Shown here piece after piece: positions 47,598-60,930 of a stretch of DNA of 64,000 nucleotides. Under the pieces are notes generated by a model. The model was not told the origin of the DNA. It did no database searches and worked only from the letters and a program-made list of their open reading frames with translations. Source of the DNA: Areca catechu (Eukaryota; Streptophyta; Magnoliopsida; Arecales; Arecaceae); the NCBI GenBank assembly GCA_021397845.1, contig CM038040.1:21793815-21857814 (forward strand), read 5' to 3'. The first letter of the stretch is position 1. The number at the start of each line of letters is the position of its first letter. Made by a program: the position numbers and the translations under genes.

Positions 47598-48668
47598 GAA
47601 AAGTCTTTCTGCACTGCGTGCGGTGCAGAAATTCCAACGTGGCCCGTACCACATTTTTTTATTGGTCCAAATGTATCCACTGTAGCATGACGAGATAGGA
47701 GCTGAGCATGACTAGCATTAATTACCATTCAGCTTTTATTTGAAATTTTCGTCCAGACCAAAATACCCTTCCCTCCAGTCCCTTTTATGCATGGATGTCG
47801 TAGGTTTTGAACTAGGGTGTCGTAGGTTTTGAACTAGGATGTCATAATACTGTTTCAGGTTTTAATTTATATTTTTTTGCAGAGATGTCGTAGGTTTTGA
47901 ACTAGGATGTCGTAGTTTTTGAACTAGGATGTCGTAATACTGTTTCAGGTTTTAATTTATATTTTTCTGTAGGGGTGTCGTAGGTTTTGAACTAGGATGT
48001 CGTAGCTTTTGAACTAGGATGTCGTAATACTGTTTTAGGTTTTAATTTATATTTTTTTGCAGGAGTGTCATAGGTTTTGAACTAGGGTGTCGTAGCTTTT
48101 GAACTAGGGTGTCGTAATACTGTTTCAGATTTTAATTTATATTTTTCTGCAGAGGTATCGTAGGTTTTGAACTAGGGTGTCGTAGCTTTTGAACAATGGT
48201 ATCGTAATACTGTTTCTGGTTTTAATTTATATTTTATGCAAGGGTGTCGTAGGTTTTGAACTGGGATGTCGTAACTTTTGAATTAGGGTGTCGTAATATT
48301 GTTTCTGGTCATTTTTGAACCAGGGTGCCGTAGGTTTTGAACCAGGATGTCGTAAGTTTTGAACTAGGATGTCGCAATACTGTTTCAGGTCATTTTTGAA
48401 CCAGGGTGTCGTAGTTTTTGAACTAGGATGTCGTAGATTTTGAACTAGGATGTCGTAATACTGTTTTAGGTCATTTTTTGAATCAGGGTGTCATAGATTT
48501 TGAACTGGGATGTCGTAACTTTTGAACTAGGATGTCGTAAGGGTATTTTGGTCTGGACAAAAATTTCAATTAATACTAGTCATCTCAGCTTTTGTCTTAT
48601 CATGCTATAGTGAATATTTTTGGACCAATAGGAGCGTGCGATGCGGGCCACGGTGGATTTGCTGCACC
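47598..48668. mobile_element. Non-autonomous TIR element C2, tandem to C1
   Basis: Same layout as C1, ~1.1 kb further right: left TIR TCTTTCTGCACTGCGTGCGGTG.. with CACTGTAGCATGACGAG, an array at 47790-48545, and right TIR CATGCTATAGTG..GGTGGATTTGCTGCACC. Its right end merges into another left-type TIR at about 48670 (GATGCAGCAAATCCAGCGTGG). Confidence 0.72.
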
Positions 48669-49539
48669 ACAAGCGATGCAGCAAATCCAGCGTGGCCCGC
48701 ACCGCAGCGGCTATTGGTCCACGCTAGCATCGCGTGGCATGACGGATGGGACGGGATATGGCATGACGGGAGGGGTATACGTAAGCTGCAGATGTCGCCC
48801 TACAGTCTTTTCAACCGTGCAAAATGACCATTCTGTCCTCATCATTTTCAGTATAGGAAAAATGGTTCTTATTCTGCAAACAGGAAAAAAAAACACATTT
48901 GCCACAACGAAGCCCCACCCCAGAGTTCGTCCATTGTTTTTGGACACCCCAGATACCTACATTTTGTATTTTTTGCTCCTCTTTGGTGGTTGAGAAAGCG
49001 TTGGTGATCTTCCTTCAACATTTGATACGCCTTCGAAATCTTGGAAAAATGGAGACAAGTGGTTTCGTCTTTAAACGTAGACGATGAACACGAAAATAAC
49101 ACAAGAAGGAAACATAGATAAAGGAAGGAAGTACTGCGATCGTTGTTTATTCAGGAGGTGATGAGATCCCCTTAAGATCCGTCCCCAAGAATGCTACAAA
49201 AGCATAAGCATGTTAGGAAAATTTTTGATTCCTGCTTGGATTTGACATTTAGCATCTGAACTTTTTTTTTACAATTCTGTAAGGGTATCGGAGTTTTTAA
49301 ACTAGGGTGCCCCAGGTTTTGAACAAGGATATCGTAGATTTTGAACAACTGTGTCGTAGGTTTTGAACAACGGTGTCGTAGGTTTTGAACTAGGATGTCG
49401 TAGGTTTTGAACTAGGATATCGTAATTTCTATTTTACTATTTTAATGTCAATCTTTGAAATTTATCTCTATAGAGGGATGTCACGATAATTTTTTAAAAA
49501 ATATTAAGTCTTTGTAGTATAAAATCATGATACCGTAGT

Positions 49540-51600
49540 TCAGATATTACGACATCCTAGTTCAAAACCTACGACACCCTAATTCAAAACCTACGACACC
49601 CATGCAGAAATTATGAAAAATAAATTTTTAACCCCTCTACCTCTAATACATGGCAACCGTGGCTTGCTTTATGACTTCCAGGATGTCATAAAATTGTCAT
49701 GGATGCTGTAACATTAATCAAAATGGCCAAAATAGTATTACAACATCCTAGTTCAAAACCTACGACACCCTAGTTCAAAACCTACAATATCCATGCAGAA
49801 ATTATGAAAAATAAGTTTTTAACTCTTCTACCTCTAATACATGGCAACCGTGGCTTGTTTTATGACTTCCAGGGTGTCATAAAATTGCCACGGATGCTGT
49901 AACATTAATCAAAATGGTCAAAACAGTATTACGACACCCTAGTTCAAAACCTACGATATCCTAGTTCAAAACCTACGACACCCATGCAAAAATTATGAAA
50001 AACAAGTTTTTAACCCTTCTACCTCTAATACATGGCAACCATGGCTTGTTTTATGACTCCCAGGATGTCATAAAATTGCCATTGATGCTGTAACATTAAT
50101 CAAAATGGCCAAAATAGTATTACGACACCATAGTTCAAAACCTACAATACCCTAGTTCAAATCCTACGACACCCATGCAGAAATTATGAAAAATAAGTTT
50201 TTAACCCTTCTACCTCTAATACATAGCAACCGTGGCTTATTTTATAATTTCCAGGGTGTCATAAAATTGCCATGGATGCTGTAACATTAATCAAAATGGC
50301 CAAAATAGTATTACGACACCCTAGTTCAAAACCTACGATATCCTAGTTTAAAACCTACGACACCCATGCAGAAATTATGAAAAATAAGTTTTTAACCCTT
50401 CTACCTCTAATACATGGCAACCGTGGCTTGTTTTATGACTCTCAGGGTGTCATAAAATTTCCACGGATGCTGTAACATTAATCAAAATGGCCAAAACAGT
50501 ATTACGATATCCTAGTTCAAAACCTACGATACCCTAGTTCAAAACCTACGATACCCATGCAGAAATTATGAAAAATAAGTTTTTAACCCCTCTACCTCTA
50601 ATATATGGCAACCATGGCTTGTTTTATGACTCCCAGGGTGTCATAAAATTGCCATGGATGCTGTAACATTAGTCAAAATGGCCAAAATAGTATTACGACA
50701 TCCTAGTTCAAAATCTACGACACCCTAGTTTAAAACCTACGACACCCATGGTATCAAAAAATAATGAAAAATAAGTTTTTAACCCCTCTACCTCTAATAC
50801 ATGGCAACTGTGGCTTGTTTTATGACTCCCAGGATGTCATAAAATTGCCACGGATGTTGTAACATTAATCAAAATGGCCAAAACAGTATTACGACATCCT
50901 AGTTCAAAATCTACGACACCCTAGTTCAAAACCTATGACATCCATGCAGAAATTATAAAAAATAAGTTTTTAACCCCTCTACCTCTAATACATGACAACC
51001 GTGGCTTGTTTTATGACTCTCAAGGTATCATAAAATTGCCATGGATGCTGTAACATTAATCAAAATGGCCAAAACAGTATTACGACACCCTAGTTTAAAA
51101 TCTACGACACCCATGGTATCAAAAAATAATGAAAAATAAGTTTTTAACCCCTCTACCTCTAATACATGGCAACTGTGGCTTGTTTTATGACTCCCAGGAT
51201 GTCATAAAATTGCCACGGATGCTGTAACATTAATCAAAATGGCCAAAACAGTATTACGATATCCTAGTTCAAAATCTACGATACCCTAGTTCAAAATCTA
51301 CGACATCCATGCGGAAATTATAAAAAATAAGTTTTTAACCCCTCTACCTCTAATACATGGCAACCGTGGCTTGTTTTATGACTCTCAAGGTGTCATAAAA
51401 TTGTCATGGATGCTGTAACATTAATCAAAATGGCCAAAATAGTATTACGACATCCTAGTTCAAAACTTACGACACCCTAGTTCAAAACCTACGACACCCA
51501 TGCAGAAATTATGAAAAATAAGTTTTTAACCCCTTTACCTCTAATACATGGCAACCGTGGCTTGTTTTATGACTTCCAGGGTGTCATAAAAATTTTTATT
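49540..51600. repeat. 191-bp tandem array, 11 copies
   Basis: ATGGCAACCGTGGCTTG recurs at about 49651, 49842, 50033, 50224, 50415, 50606, 50802, 50993, 51167, 51358 and 51549, nearly all 191 bp apart. Each unit has two or three CTAGTTCAAAACCTACGACACC motifs in reverse orientation relative to C1/C2. Its last unit runs up to the splice acceptor of the Ulp1 gene. 48770-49540 before it holds no recognised gene, plus a short forward-motif stretch at 49280-49430. Confidence 0.95.
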
Positions 51601-51646
51601 TAGAATTTATTGCTTAACTTACATTTATACTTTACTTATGTTTCAG

Positions 51647-54051
51647 GTGATCTTGCAATGCTTCGACTGCCCAGATTAAAGGCTTCACAATTGTTTAAAA
51701 ACCATTGCAAGCCAGCAGTGTATGCTGAACAGGTTTTGAAGATGAGTTTCTTAAGTTATTATTTAGAAATAATTCGAAAGACTCCTTTCAACGCGTTCGT
51801 AGACATGCAACCGTTTGTTGTCGACGGGCGTCTACTAGCTGAAATTATTAGATGTTATAAGGGAGGAAACAAGTTTATTTTTTGTGGCATGAAACTTATA
51901 TTCAGCGTGGAAGACCTGGCCCTGATTTTGGGTCTGTCATGCCATGGAAAGAAAATCAAAATGGAAGATCAAGTTAAGAAGGGCCGGTTATTTAGAAGAT
52001 TTGGAAGATAATTAAATCTGCAAAATAAGAGGCTGGAGAAGTTAATTGCCCTACTTCATTCATCCAATTTACAAGAGGATGTCAAGGACACAGTGAGATT
52101 ATGGATTGTATTTATGTTCACAACGTTCTTGTGTCCAAAGTCAAATCAAAGTTGCCCAAGATTTATCATCCCTTGGATGATTTATCCCAGCTGGGTAAAA
52201 TAGATTGGGCTTCCACAATAAAGGAGTTGACTCTTATGTCTCTCCCAGATGCTACTTTTTGCTTGAGATCCGACCAGCCAGTCCTAACCAAAAGAAGTGA
52301 TAAGGTTAGGAGGCAACCAACTTTTTATGGATGTACAGCTGCTCTGTTGGTAAGTATCATTAATATGCAGTAAAAGTATAATTACTTTATTTTAAATCTT
52401 CCATATATTTAACATACATGATTATTATGTACAGGTTTGGTTCCTTGAGCATAGTACCTTGAGAGCCCCAACATATCCAAAAAAATTGCCTATGCTGTTA
52501 AAATGGTATGACAGCCAGGTGAAGACAAAGATTATTGACCTTACAAATTTGAAGCCTCATGAGTTGGTAAATAAAAATATTTTTTCGTTATAATATTAAT
52601 GAACAATATATTATTATGATTAATGTATGGTTATTTTGTTATTATTCTTGGCTTGCAGGTGGAGGGAGCTATTGAGCCAACAATAACGGAACAATGGCTT
52701 CTCCCTAAAGAAACAATAACAGCAGCATCCTCCGTAAAAGAAAAAACTTGTGCAAGCTGTGTACAGGTGAAGGTTGAAGTTGAAGATATAAAGAAGAGGC
52801 TAGTCATAGTTGAAACTCTTCTTAGTTCATTGGTAAATAAAGGTACCAATGCCAATAAAGAAGGCCAGAAAGACGCGGAGGGAGAGGATACTGAAGATAC
52901 TGAGGTTGAGGTAGAAGAAATTTTTGATGAAAAATTTAAGGATACCCTTGTAAGTGAGGAAGTTGAGGGAGAAAAAGAAAAAATCCAGATTCCTTCACTT
53001 ATCAAGAGGGTAAAAAAGGAACCTAGGCTATGGAAGGCCTCCCAAATCGCAGATGATTCTGCTTTCGAAACAGGCCCATCGAAAAAAAAGTTGAAGATGG
53101 TGGGCACATCTCAGCTTGAGGAATCAAATTTGAAATTTCAAATTAAAGATGATGAAAATTTGATCAATACATTTTTGAAAGAAAAGATGAACTCGTAAGT
53201 TACACCTATTTTTTCTAATATGTATGCTAATTTATAGTCGAGAATATATAATATCATTCATGTTTATTAATTTCAGATATGTCATGTACAACAACAAATT
53301 CGGAGGCACTATCACTAGGAAAAATCTTTTTGATCTCATAAACAATGACATGATTGTTGATGATATAAGTAATGGAGTATTACATCGTTTTGTTGTTAAT
53401 CTTTATATATGTACTGATATATTTTCTAATAATTATTATATTTACTTTATAATTAATCAGTTTAAATTGTATTGACAGATAATTGATGCTGGGCAGGAGT
53501 TCATTACAAAGAACTGGGCTGAGAATGCAGAAATATATCATAAGAGTATAGTTGCTCCAGTAATGACCTTTGGCATGTGCCTAACCTCAGCATCACCATG
53601 TCATGAACTTGCTGGAATAGCCGGCAATATGATTTTTGATGGAGCGAGTGATGCAGATAAGAAGGAATTTCGATTTCTCTTCACTATCATAAACTCCGAA
53701 AATTCTCACTGGCACCTGATAGCGGTGGACATGCAAAAGAAGATTTTCATGCATCTGAATTCGATAAAGCGCAATTCCAAGTACAAGGCAAATGCAAGGA
53801 AGTGGCACAAGATAGTAGGTGCAATATTCCACATATTTTGTGATAATAGTGAGGTATCCAAATGGTCTATGATAGAGAATAGTGAATACCCTTCCCAAGC
53901 TACAGGATCACTGGAATGCGGGTTATTTTGCTTGAAATATATGGATTTTATTGCTCGTAGGGAAAGGCCTGATACTTGGGATTTCACAGAAAAAGATATC
54001 AGCATGTACCGCCGCCAGTTAGCAGCAAGGATTTTGAGAGAGAGAGTATGA
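51647..54051 (+). pseudogene. Ulp1-like (C48) cysteine protease gene of the MULE
   Basis: Exons: 51647-52349, 52435-52566, 52659-53194, one starting 53277 (donor uncertain, before about 53400), and 53479-54051. The N-terminal half has a plant MULE-protein region (FNAFVDMQPFVVDGRLLAEI, MKLIFSVEDLALILGL, VRLWIVFMFTTFLCP), the middle is acidic and Lys-rich, the C-terminal exon is the protease: HWHLIAVD (His), oxyanion-side Gln and nucleophile Cys in YPSQATGSLECGLFCLKYMD. The usual catalytic Asp position reads Asn (MHLNSI). Lesions: an in-frame TAA at 52009-52011 and a frame shift near 52175. The start lies upstream of the first exon seen. The C48 family removes SUMO-like modifiers; its role in the transposon is unknown. 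Confidence 0.8.
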
Positions 54052-54903
54052 ATCAAAAGATTGAAAGTGCTGTTAAATATTAGCCTATAAAAGCAAATTA
54101 TTTGTTATGTACTCTTTCTTTTCGATTCATTCACTTCTGTATTATGTTACACAAATTTGTAACTAACTCGAGGATTATATTTTAAGTATCATTCTCAAAG
54201 GAAAATTCTTTTGATTCATTCAACCAGTATTGTTTTGAATATCATTGTCTTATTACATGTAGTTTTATGTAATTCATTCAATCAATATTTTGTAATTCTT
54301 CATTGCTGTGATGATGATATAAAGGAATGTTATGTTTCTTGACAGAGTGTCGTAGTATTTATACTAGAGTGTCGTAGCATTTGAACTAGGATGTTATAGG
54401 TTTTGAACTAGGGTGTCGTAAGTTTTGAACTAGGATGTTATAATGCTGTATCAAGTGATTTTATTGATTTTTAAGCAGCCAGGACTATTTCTGATTATCT
54501 GGGAGTCAATAACCAATCCAATGATGACATGTGCCACAGGTAAAAGGGATTAGAAATATTTTATCTTATATTTTCTTTATGGTCATATTTTTGAACTAGG
54601 GTGTTGTAATTTTTGAACTAGGATGTCATAACTTTTGAACTAGGATATCGTAATGCTGTTTCAGGTAATTTTATTAATTTTTAAGCAGCCGAGACTATTT
54701 TTGATTATCTGGGAGTCAATAGCCAATCCAATGATGACATGTACCACAGGTAGAAGGGATTAGAAATATTTTATCTTATATTTTCTGTATGGTTGTATTT
54801 TTTGAACTAGGATGTCGTAACTTTTGAACTAGGGTATCGTAACTTTTGAACGAGGGTGTCGTAATACTATTTCAGGTAATTTTATTGATTTTTAAGCAAC
54901 CGG
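54052..54903. repeat. Forward-motif minisatellite between the MULE genes
   Basis: From 54343, TTTGAACTAGGNTGTCGTAA-type motifs return in forward orientation, in ~200-bp units that include GATTATCTGGGAGTCAATA and GATGACATGTACCACAGG. 54052-54342 is the 3' flank of the Ulp1 gene with no other feature. Confidence 0.8.
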
Positions 54904-56744
54904 TGATGCGGGACACGATGCCCCGATCAATATTTATTCCAAGGAGAACGGACCGTTGGTCGCTAGGAAACGACCCTAGGCTAGGCTAAACCAAAATCTA
55001 AATTATTATTTTTTTTATAATTTTTTATTCCAATGAAAACCACTTTTTTTTTTTTCCATTCTTTTCCCATATATATATTTTTTTCTCCTTTTATTTTTCC
55101 CACTAATAACCCAAACTTTTTTTCTCTTTTTTTTTCTATTTTCTTTTCTTTTTTTTTTTCACTTTTTTTCCACGTTTTTTTTTTTTTTTTTTTTCTTTCC
55201 TAAAGTCGGCGGAGGAGAGCCGGCTTTTCTCTGATGATCGTGCAGAGGAAATCGGCAAAGGGGAGAATGACCCTGCTTTCACGTTCGTGCAGGGTCTTCT
55301 CCCATCTCCTCCACGGAATGAACCAGCAGCGGAGAGGATCGGCGGTGTCGACGCTGGCGGAGAACGGTGGCGGCACGCGAAGGAGATGGCTGGACGGATG
55401 GGGTTCCGGTGGTTGGCGGTGTCCAGTGGGATCCGGTGGAGGTGCTGATTGGATCTGGGCGGTCCGGACAGATCGACGGCCAGGCGGAGGAGACCCGGTG
55501 GGCTTCGCCGGAGACGGGGCGGCGGCATGGTGGGATGAAGGCATCACGGGATTGACGGAGACGGCGGCATGAACGGAGGAGGTCTCGGTCGGCTGTGGCG
55601 ATTTCTGGCAGAAGATTGGGTCGCTGATGGGCTGCAGTAGTGCTTGGCAGCAGGGAAACAAGCGACCGTCGCGGGCGGAGATGGGAGCGGAGGAGACGGT
55701 GGCGGCCATGGAGGTATGCGGTTGGCTTGATTTTGGAGCGAGCATCGGTTACCGGAGATCCGGATGGCGGGGCGGTGGGACGATGATGCCGGACTCGGTG
55801 AAGGAAGGGGTGTTGGCGTGAATCTCGAGCGGCACTTGGTCGGTTCGGTTGTAACGGGTTGCACGGGCGGAGGGATTTGGAATGGTTTGCTGATGTTAAG
55901 CAACAGGGGAACCGGGAGTTTGAGATTCAGAAAATAGAGTAGGGACATAGGAAAACTGGGATGAAGGGGAAGTAGAGAGGAGGGAATAGAGGATTTGGGG
56001 AGGAAAAGAACCGAGAAGAAACACAAGCGAGAGAAGGGGGAGAACAAGAAGAAGAGAGGGAGAGAATAAGAGAGCCCAAGGAGAAAATCACTGGAGAGAA
56101 AGAATCAAGAGAAATGGGGTAGAGAATTAAGGAGAAGAGAGGAAGAACCAGGAAGAAGGAGAATCCGAGAAGAGATGGAGAGGAGGAAAAGAGTCGAGAA
56201 GAAGAGAGGGGAGAGAAGAAGAAGGAAGAAGAGAAGGGAAGAAGTCGGGACGCACCCAGATGATTTCTCAAATATTCTTCATCATCGCTAATTTTATTCA
56301 AGAAACATGTTCTTAAATAAATCTCCGAAAGAGATCGGAACAAATCCTAAAACAACTGATAAGATTCTTCCTAAAAACAACCGATAAGATAAATCCTAAA
56401 GCAAATAATCAAATCCTAAAACAATTTTTCAAATAATCAAGATAAATCCTAATATCCTAATATCTTAATCAAATCTCGAATTTAAATTATGCTGGATCGC
56501 ATCAGGATCTGCATCGGGATCGGTGCTGATGATGACTTCAGGATTTGTGCTCATCGACTCCAGGATCTTGGGCCCCAGGATTTGGGCTAGGCTGGGCTGG
56601 GCTTCAGGTTCTGGGTTGGGCTTCAGGCTTGGACTGGACTGTGCTTCAGGTTCTGGGCTGGGCTTCTGGGTTCTGGGCTAGGCTTCTGGTTGGGCTTCAG
56701 GTTTAGTCTGGGCTGCTTCAGATTCTGGGCCGATGTCCCCATCA
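54904..56744 (-). mobile_element. Solo LTR (1841 bp), gypsy type
   Basis: Plus strand starts TGATGCGGGACACG and ends GTCCCCATCA, flanked by ACCGG (54899-54903 and 56745-56749). Its TGATGCGGGAC edge matches the chromovirus LTR edge at 33779, suggesting a related family. Contains pyrimidine-rich tracts and a GC-rich block (55200-55850) whose open frames are Pro/Ser-rich and unsupported as genes. Confidence 0.92.
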
Positions 56745-56749
56745 ACCGG

Positions 56750-57111
56750 GACTATTTCTGATTATCTGGAAGTCAATAGCCAATCCAATGATGACATGTA
56801 CCACAGGTAGAATGGATTATAAATATTTTATCTTATATTTTTTGCATGGTTGTATTTTTTGAACTAGGGTGTCGTAATTTTTGAACTAGGATATCGTAAT
56901 GCTATTTCAGGTGATTTTATTGATTTTTAAGCAGTCGAGACTATTTCTGATTATCTGGGAGTCAATAATCAATCCAATGATGACATGTACCACAGGTAGA
57001 AGGGATTTTTTGTCAATATGGGAGTCATAAACATCCTGTATGAAATTTTATTCGATAATCTAAAAAAATATAGAACTGTATATATATAGGACTATACCAT
57101 AATTCAGGATT
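56750..57111. repeat. Minisatellite continuing after the solo LTR
   Basis: Resumes the ~200-bp units interrupted at 54903 (GGGACTATTTCTGATTATCTGG, GATGACATGTACCACAGG, TTTGAACTAGGGTGTCGTAA), then runs into the 3' end of the transposase pseudogene. Confidence 0.85.
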
Positions 57112-59621
57112 TTATATCCTATCCTGTGTTAGTTGACTGCATACATAAGCATCAAATTCATCTAAAAAAGGGTCCGAAGAAGGTACAATGGGTTCAATTA
57201 CTGTTTCTGGTAATTCCACTACAATATGGGAAGTCTGCCTTTTGCTAGTACTATCTCTTCTCTCATTTTGCACAGGAATGTCAACAGAAGCCTTATCCAA
57301 ATTTTTCTTTGATCTCTTTGATTTCTTATCGACTCCACTCTTAATTCTATTCTCTCGTGGACGACCTTTCGTAGTAAGTTGGTCAGGATCCTAAATTAGA
57401 AGTTCTCTGCTTTGCTTAGCTGCACAATTAGCATCAACAGCTCTTCTGAATAATGGTGTAAGATCTTCTATCACCAAATTGAATGCATCTTCAGATATTG
57501 AGGCTATCTCTACAAGCTTCATCTTCTGATGACTCGTCAAAGCATATCTACGATCAATAAAACATAATATTCGTATTAGGATTTCATGACATATGATAGG
57601 TTAATGTAAACTTAAAGTAAGACATCTGAATTTAAATAATTTCTTGAATGCGTACCATGATTTTCGCGTGCTTTTATCACAAAATTGAGTGTTACATTCG
57701 AGATCGTCGAATTGATATTTCATGTCCTTGCACCATCTATTCAAGAAGTACTTATCTGGGATACGAAATATCTCGCTTCGATGAAGAACTAATAAGGCAT
57801 GCCTACATAAGTAACCTTTGTACTCAAAGGATCCACACTAGTATTTAACATCCTCCAAAGTTTTGTCATATGAAACCTCGTAATTTTTAATAATCTCCTT
57901 ATTGATTCCATTAACTTCAATTCTTTCAAATGATTTAACATAATATACATCACGATTATCAACTTCTTTAAGTAATCTGGCATTTGATGCAGCCATTTCA
58001 AGGACCTCATTCTGAAATTTTTTGAATATGCACCTTGTATATTTTCCTGCTACTTGCTTCTCAAAAGGAGAGGATGTCTTTAAGAAAGCACTTATTTGCA
58101 ACGTTTTATTGTCTTCCTCATTTTCTGCTTCATATCTTTTCTCCAAGGCATCTTCGTACTTATCGATGAATTCCTTGAGCGTAGTCTTCAAGTTTATAAA
58201 CCCATTAGAGAAGTGATTGATGCTCTCACTCCTTTGTGAAGTTGACTCCCTATTCATAAATATTCAAAAAATAGAAGCATATAAGATAAAAAAGTATGTT
58301 CAAAAATTTAAAAAATGAATATTAATCATTCATAATGACTAACAAACCTGCAAAAAATGCATCTTTAAGATAAACTGGAACCCATTTATCTCGACATTTA
58401 TATATGTCATTTAACCAATATACGGCCTTGTATTCTACATATATCTCCATTAAATGTGCCCATCTTTCCTCGAAAGATACTATGGTAACAGAATCATATA
58501 TCGTCTCGTCAAACTCAACCATAAAGTTGGGATTTGCAGTATAAATATGGCCAATCTTTTCAAGAATCTTCTTCAAAATATGCTAAAGATAAAATCTATG
58601 TCGTGCATTGGGAAAACATCCCTAACAGCAGCCTCGATTGCCTTATCTTGGTCAGTTATAATGGCATTAGGTGGTTGATCACCATTTGCATCCAGCCATG
58701 ATTGGAATATCCATTTAAATATCTCAGTCGTCTTATCTGATAACAATGCGCAACCAAGCAATGTGGATTGTCCATGATGGTTAACTCCGACAAATGGACA
58801 AAAGGGCAATTGATATGTATTTGTCAAATAGGTTGAGTCAAATGTCAGTACATCACTAAAGTAAGTGTTTGCTAATCTTGACCTAGGATGGATCCAGAAG
58901 ACAGTCCTGAGCTGTCCATTATCATTCAGGTCAAAAGTATAAAAGAAATTTGGATTTTTAACTTGCATTTGTGTGAAATGGATTACCATTGACTGTGCAT
59001 CTTCTTCTTTCAGCTGACTCTGACGTTCTCGATAGATAAAATTATGAGCATCATTTTCTGTGAAATCTAATTATCTTCTACCCCCTTTCCTTCTAGCCAT
59101 GGCAGAGTATATTTGACTTGTGAGAACATTCACGGCATGTAAATTGCTGATCTCTGCCTTTTCTGGTGTGCTGATCCTCCTATGGGACCGTAGATGACCA
59201 GCTAATGATATGGATAGCTCATAGTTATGTTCTAGGAAAACATCAACCAATATCCACTTACCATTTTTAGAATTTAGTCTTGCTTTTATCGAAGCCTTAC
59301 AATCAATTTTGCCAGTATCCCTAGGATTCATGGAGTTATCGATTTTTCTAGATTTTCCTTGCTTCCAACATGCCAGGTGCTTGAAGCATATTTCTTTGTT
59401 GTTGTTGGACCTACTACACACTATTGTGATTCCAAAACCTACTCTCCTTGCATATCCATTGTAGAAATTGTATAAATCATTTATGGAATTGAACTCCATA
59501 CCAATTTTAGCATCAACAGACTCGTTCTCTGTGATCGGGGTGATAGGTAAAGGTGTATTCTTCTGAACAACATCAGCAACCTCATCCAAATTTCAAATTT
59601 CAGTGTCATATATAGAAATAT
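57112..59621 (-). pseudogene. FAR1/MURA-type MULE transposase, multiply disrupted
   Basis: From 59621 leftward: FAR1 DNA-binding domain (IGMEFNSINDLYNFYNGYAR, about 59440-59500, then FGITIVCSRS, HLACWKQGKSR), the MULE transposase core (FWIHPRSRLANTYFSDVLTF, PFVGVNHHGQSTLLGC, AIITDQDKAIEAAV, about 58600-58930), the SQRSESINHFSNGF region (about 58220), a SWIM-like finger (CGSFEYKGYLCRH, about 57800) and a C-terminal basic tail (TKGRPRENRIKSG). Lesions: TGA near 59595, TAA near 59071, a frame shift near 58600 with a TAG just after, and a TAG at 57838 inside the SWIM finger. Not functional. It converges on the Ulp1 gene. Confidence 0.88.
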
Positions 59622-59744
59622 CTGCATAAAAAATCATAAACGTTGATATACATAGTTTTAGATAACATTTTATAAACAACAAAATAAATAATGAGTTATG
59701 CATTGGATATAATATGACATGATAGTGCAATAACAAGACATGGA

Positions 59745-60930
59745 TGTAAAAAGTTCAGAAATATATGATGAAACAGTATTACGATACCCTAGTTCAAACA
59801 CTACGATACCCTAGTTCATATACTACGACATCCTAGTTATAAAGCTACGATATCCATGTACAAAAACTTAAATCGGATGTTTTGATCCTCCGTAACAGAA
59901 GTGTTTCGGTATGCATTGATGATATATGATATCCCCAATATAGTAAAATGCTTCTGGAAAAACTTGGGTATCAAAAATATCGAAACATGAATAAATTGGT
60001 ACAAAACAGAAAATGAAAGCTTTTATCCTCCATCAAGGGACATTTCAACCATGCATTAGTTTGAATAAGATTGTTGGATTATGATAAAAAGACCAGGAAG
60101 AAAAATGATTTAAAAAAAAAGGGGTTTTCAAGTTACGATATTCTAGTTCAGAAGTTATGACACCCTAGTTAAAATAATACGACACCCAATCATGAAACAT
60201 GAAACTAAATATACTAACCCCTACTACCTCGAGAACCTATCACTTGTGGACTGAGTTACGACTCCTAGGATGTCATAACATGACATGGATGCAAAAAGTT
60301 CAGAAATATATGCTAAAACAGTAATACGACATCCCAGTTTAAACACTACGACACCCTAGTTATAAAGCTACGACATCCCTGTACAAAAACTTAAACCAGA
60401 TATTTTGATCCTCCGTAACAGAAGTATTTTGGTATGCATTGATGATATATGATACCCCCAATATAGTAAAATACTTCTAAAAAAACTTGGGTATCAAAAA
60501 TATCGAAACATGAACAAATCGGTACAAAACAGAAAATGAAAGCTTTTATCCTCCGTCATGGAATATTTCAACCGTGCATTGGCTTGAATAAGATTGTTGG
60601 ATTATGATAAAAAGACCAAGAAGAAAAAAGATTTTAAAAATAAGGGGTTTTCAAGTTATGACACCCTAGTTCAGAAGTTACGACATCCTAGTTAAAATAT
60701 TACGACACCCGATCATGAAACATGAAACTAAATATACTAACCCCTACTACCTCGAGAACCTATCACTTGTAGACTAATTTACGACTCCTAGGATGTCATA
60801 ACATGACATGGATACAAAAAGTTCAGAAATATATGCTGAAACAGTATTACGACATCCCAGTTCAAACACTATGACATGCTAGTTATAAAGCGACGACATC
60901 CCTATACAAAAACTTAAACTACATTTATTA
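59745..60930. repeat. Reverse-motif array right of the transposase (~0.53-kb units)
   Basis: AAAGTTCAGAAATATATG recurs at about 59751, 60296 and 60819. Each unit has ACGACACCCTAGTTCAAAC-type motifs in reverse orientation plus GATGTCATAACATGACATGGAT. This mirrors the reverse-motif array left of the Ulp1 gene. Confidence 0.85.

Larger units (their letters stand above)
48669..60930. mobile_element. Decayed MULE (Ulp1-bearing, KIKI/CUMULE-like) with motif arrays
   Basis: A TIR-like left end (GATGCAGCAAATCCAGCGTGGCCCGC, 48673) matches those of C1 and C2. Interior: a motif array, a plus-strand Ulp1-like protease gene, more array, a minus-strand FAR1/MULE transposase, a further array. Ulp1-bearing MULEs are known in plants (KIKI in Arabidopsis, CUMULE in melon). 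A right TIR was not seen before the Copia LTR at 61198; the right border is unknown. A solo LTR (54904-56744) is inserted inside. Confidence 0.65.

Noticed and set aside
48869..49102. 77-codon minus-strand frame with a faint J-domain-like look (FSKISKAYQMLKEDH)
   Set aside because: Too short, lacks the HPD motif and splice support.
55136..56047. Pro/Ser-rich frames of 130-181 codons on the minus strand
   Set aside because: They lie wholly inside a solo LTR with a target duplication and have no domain.
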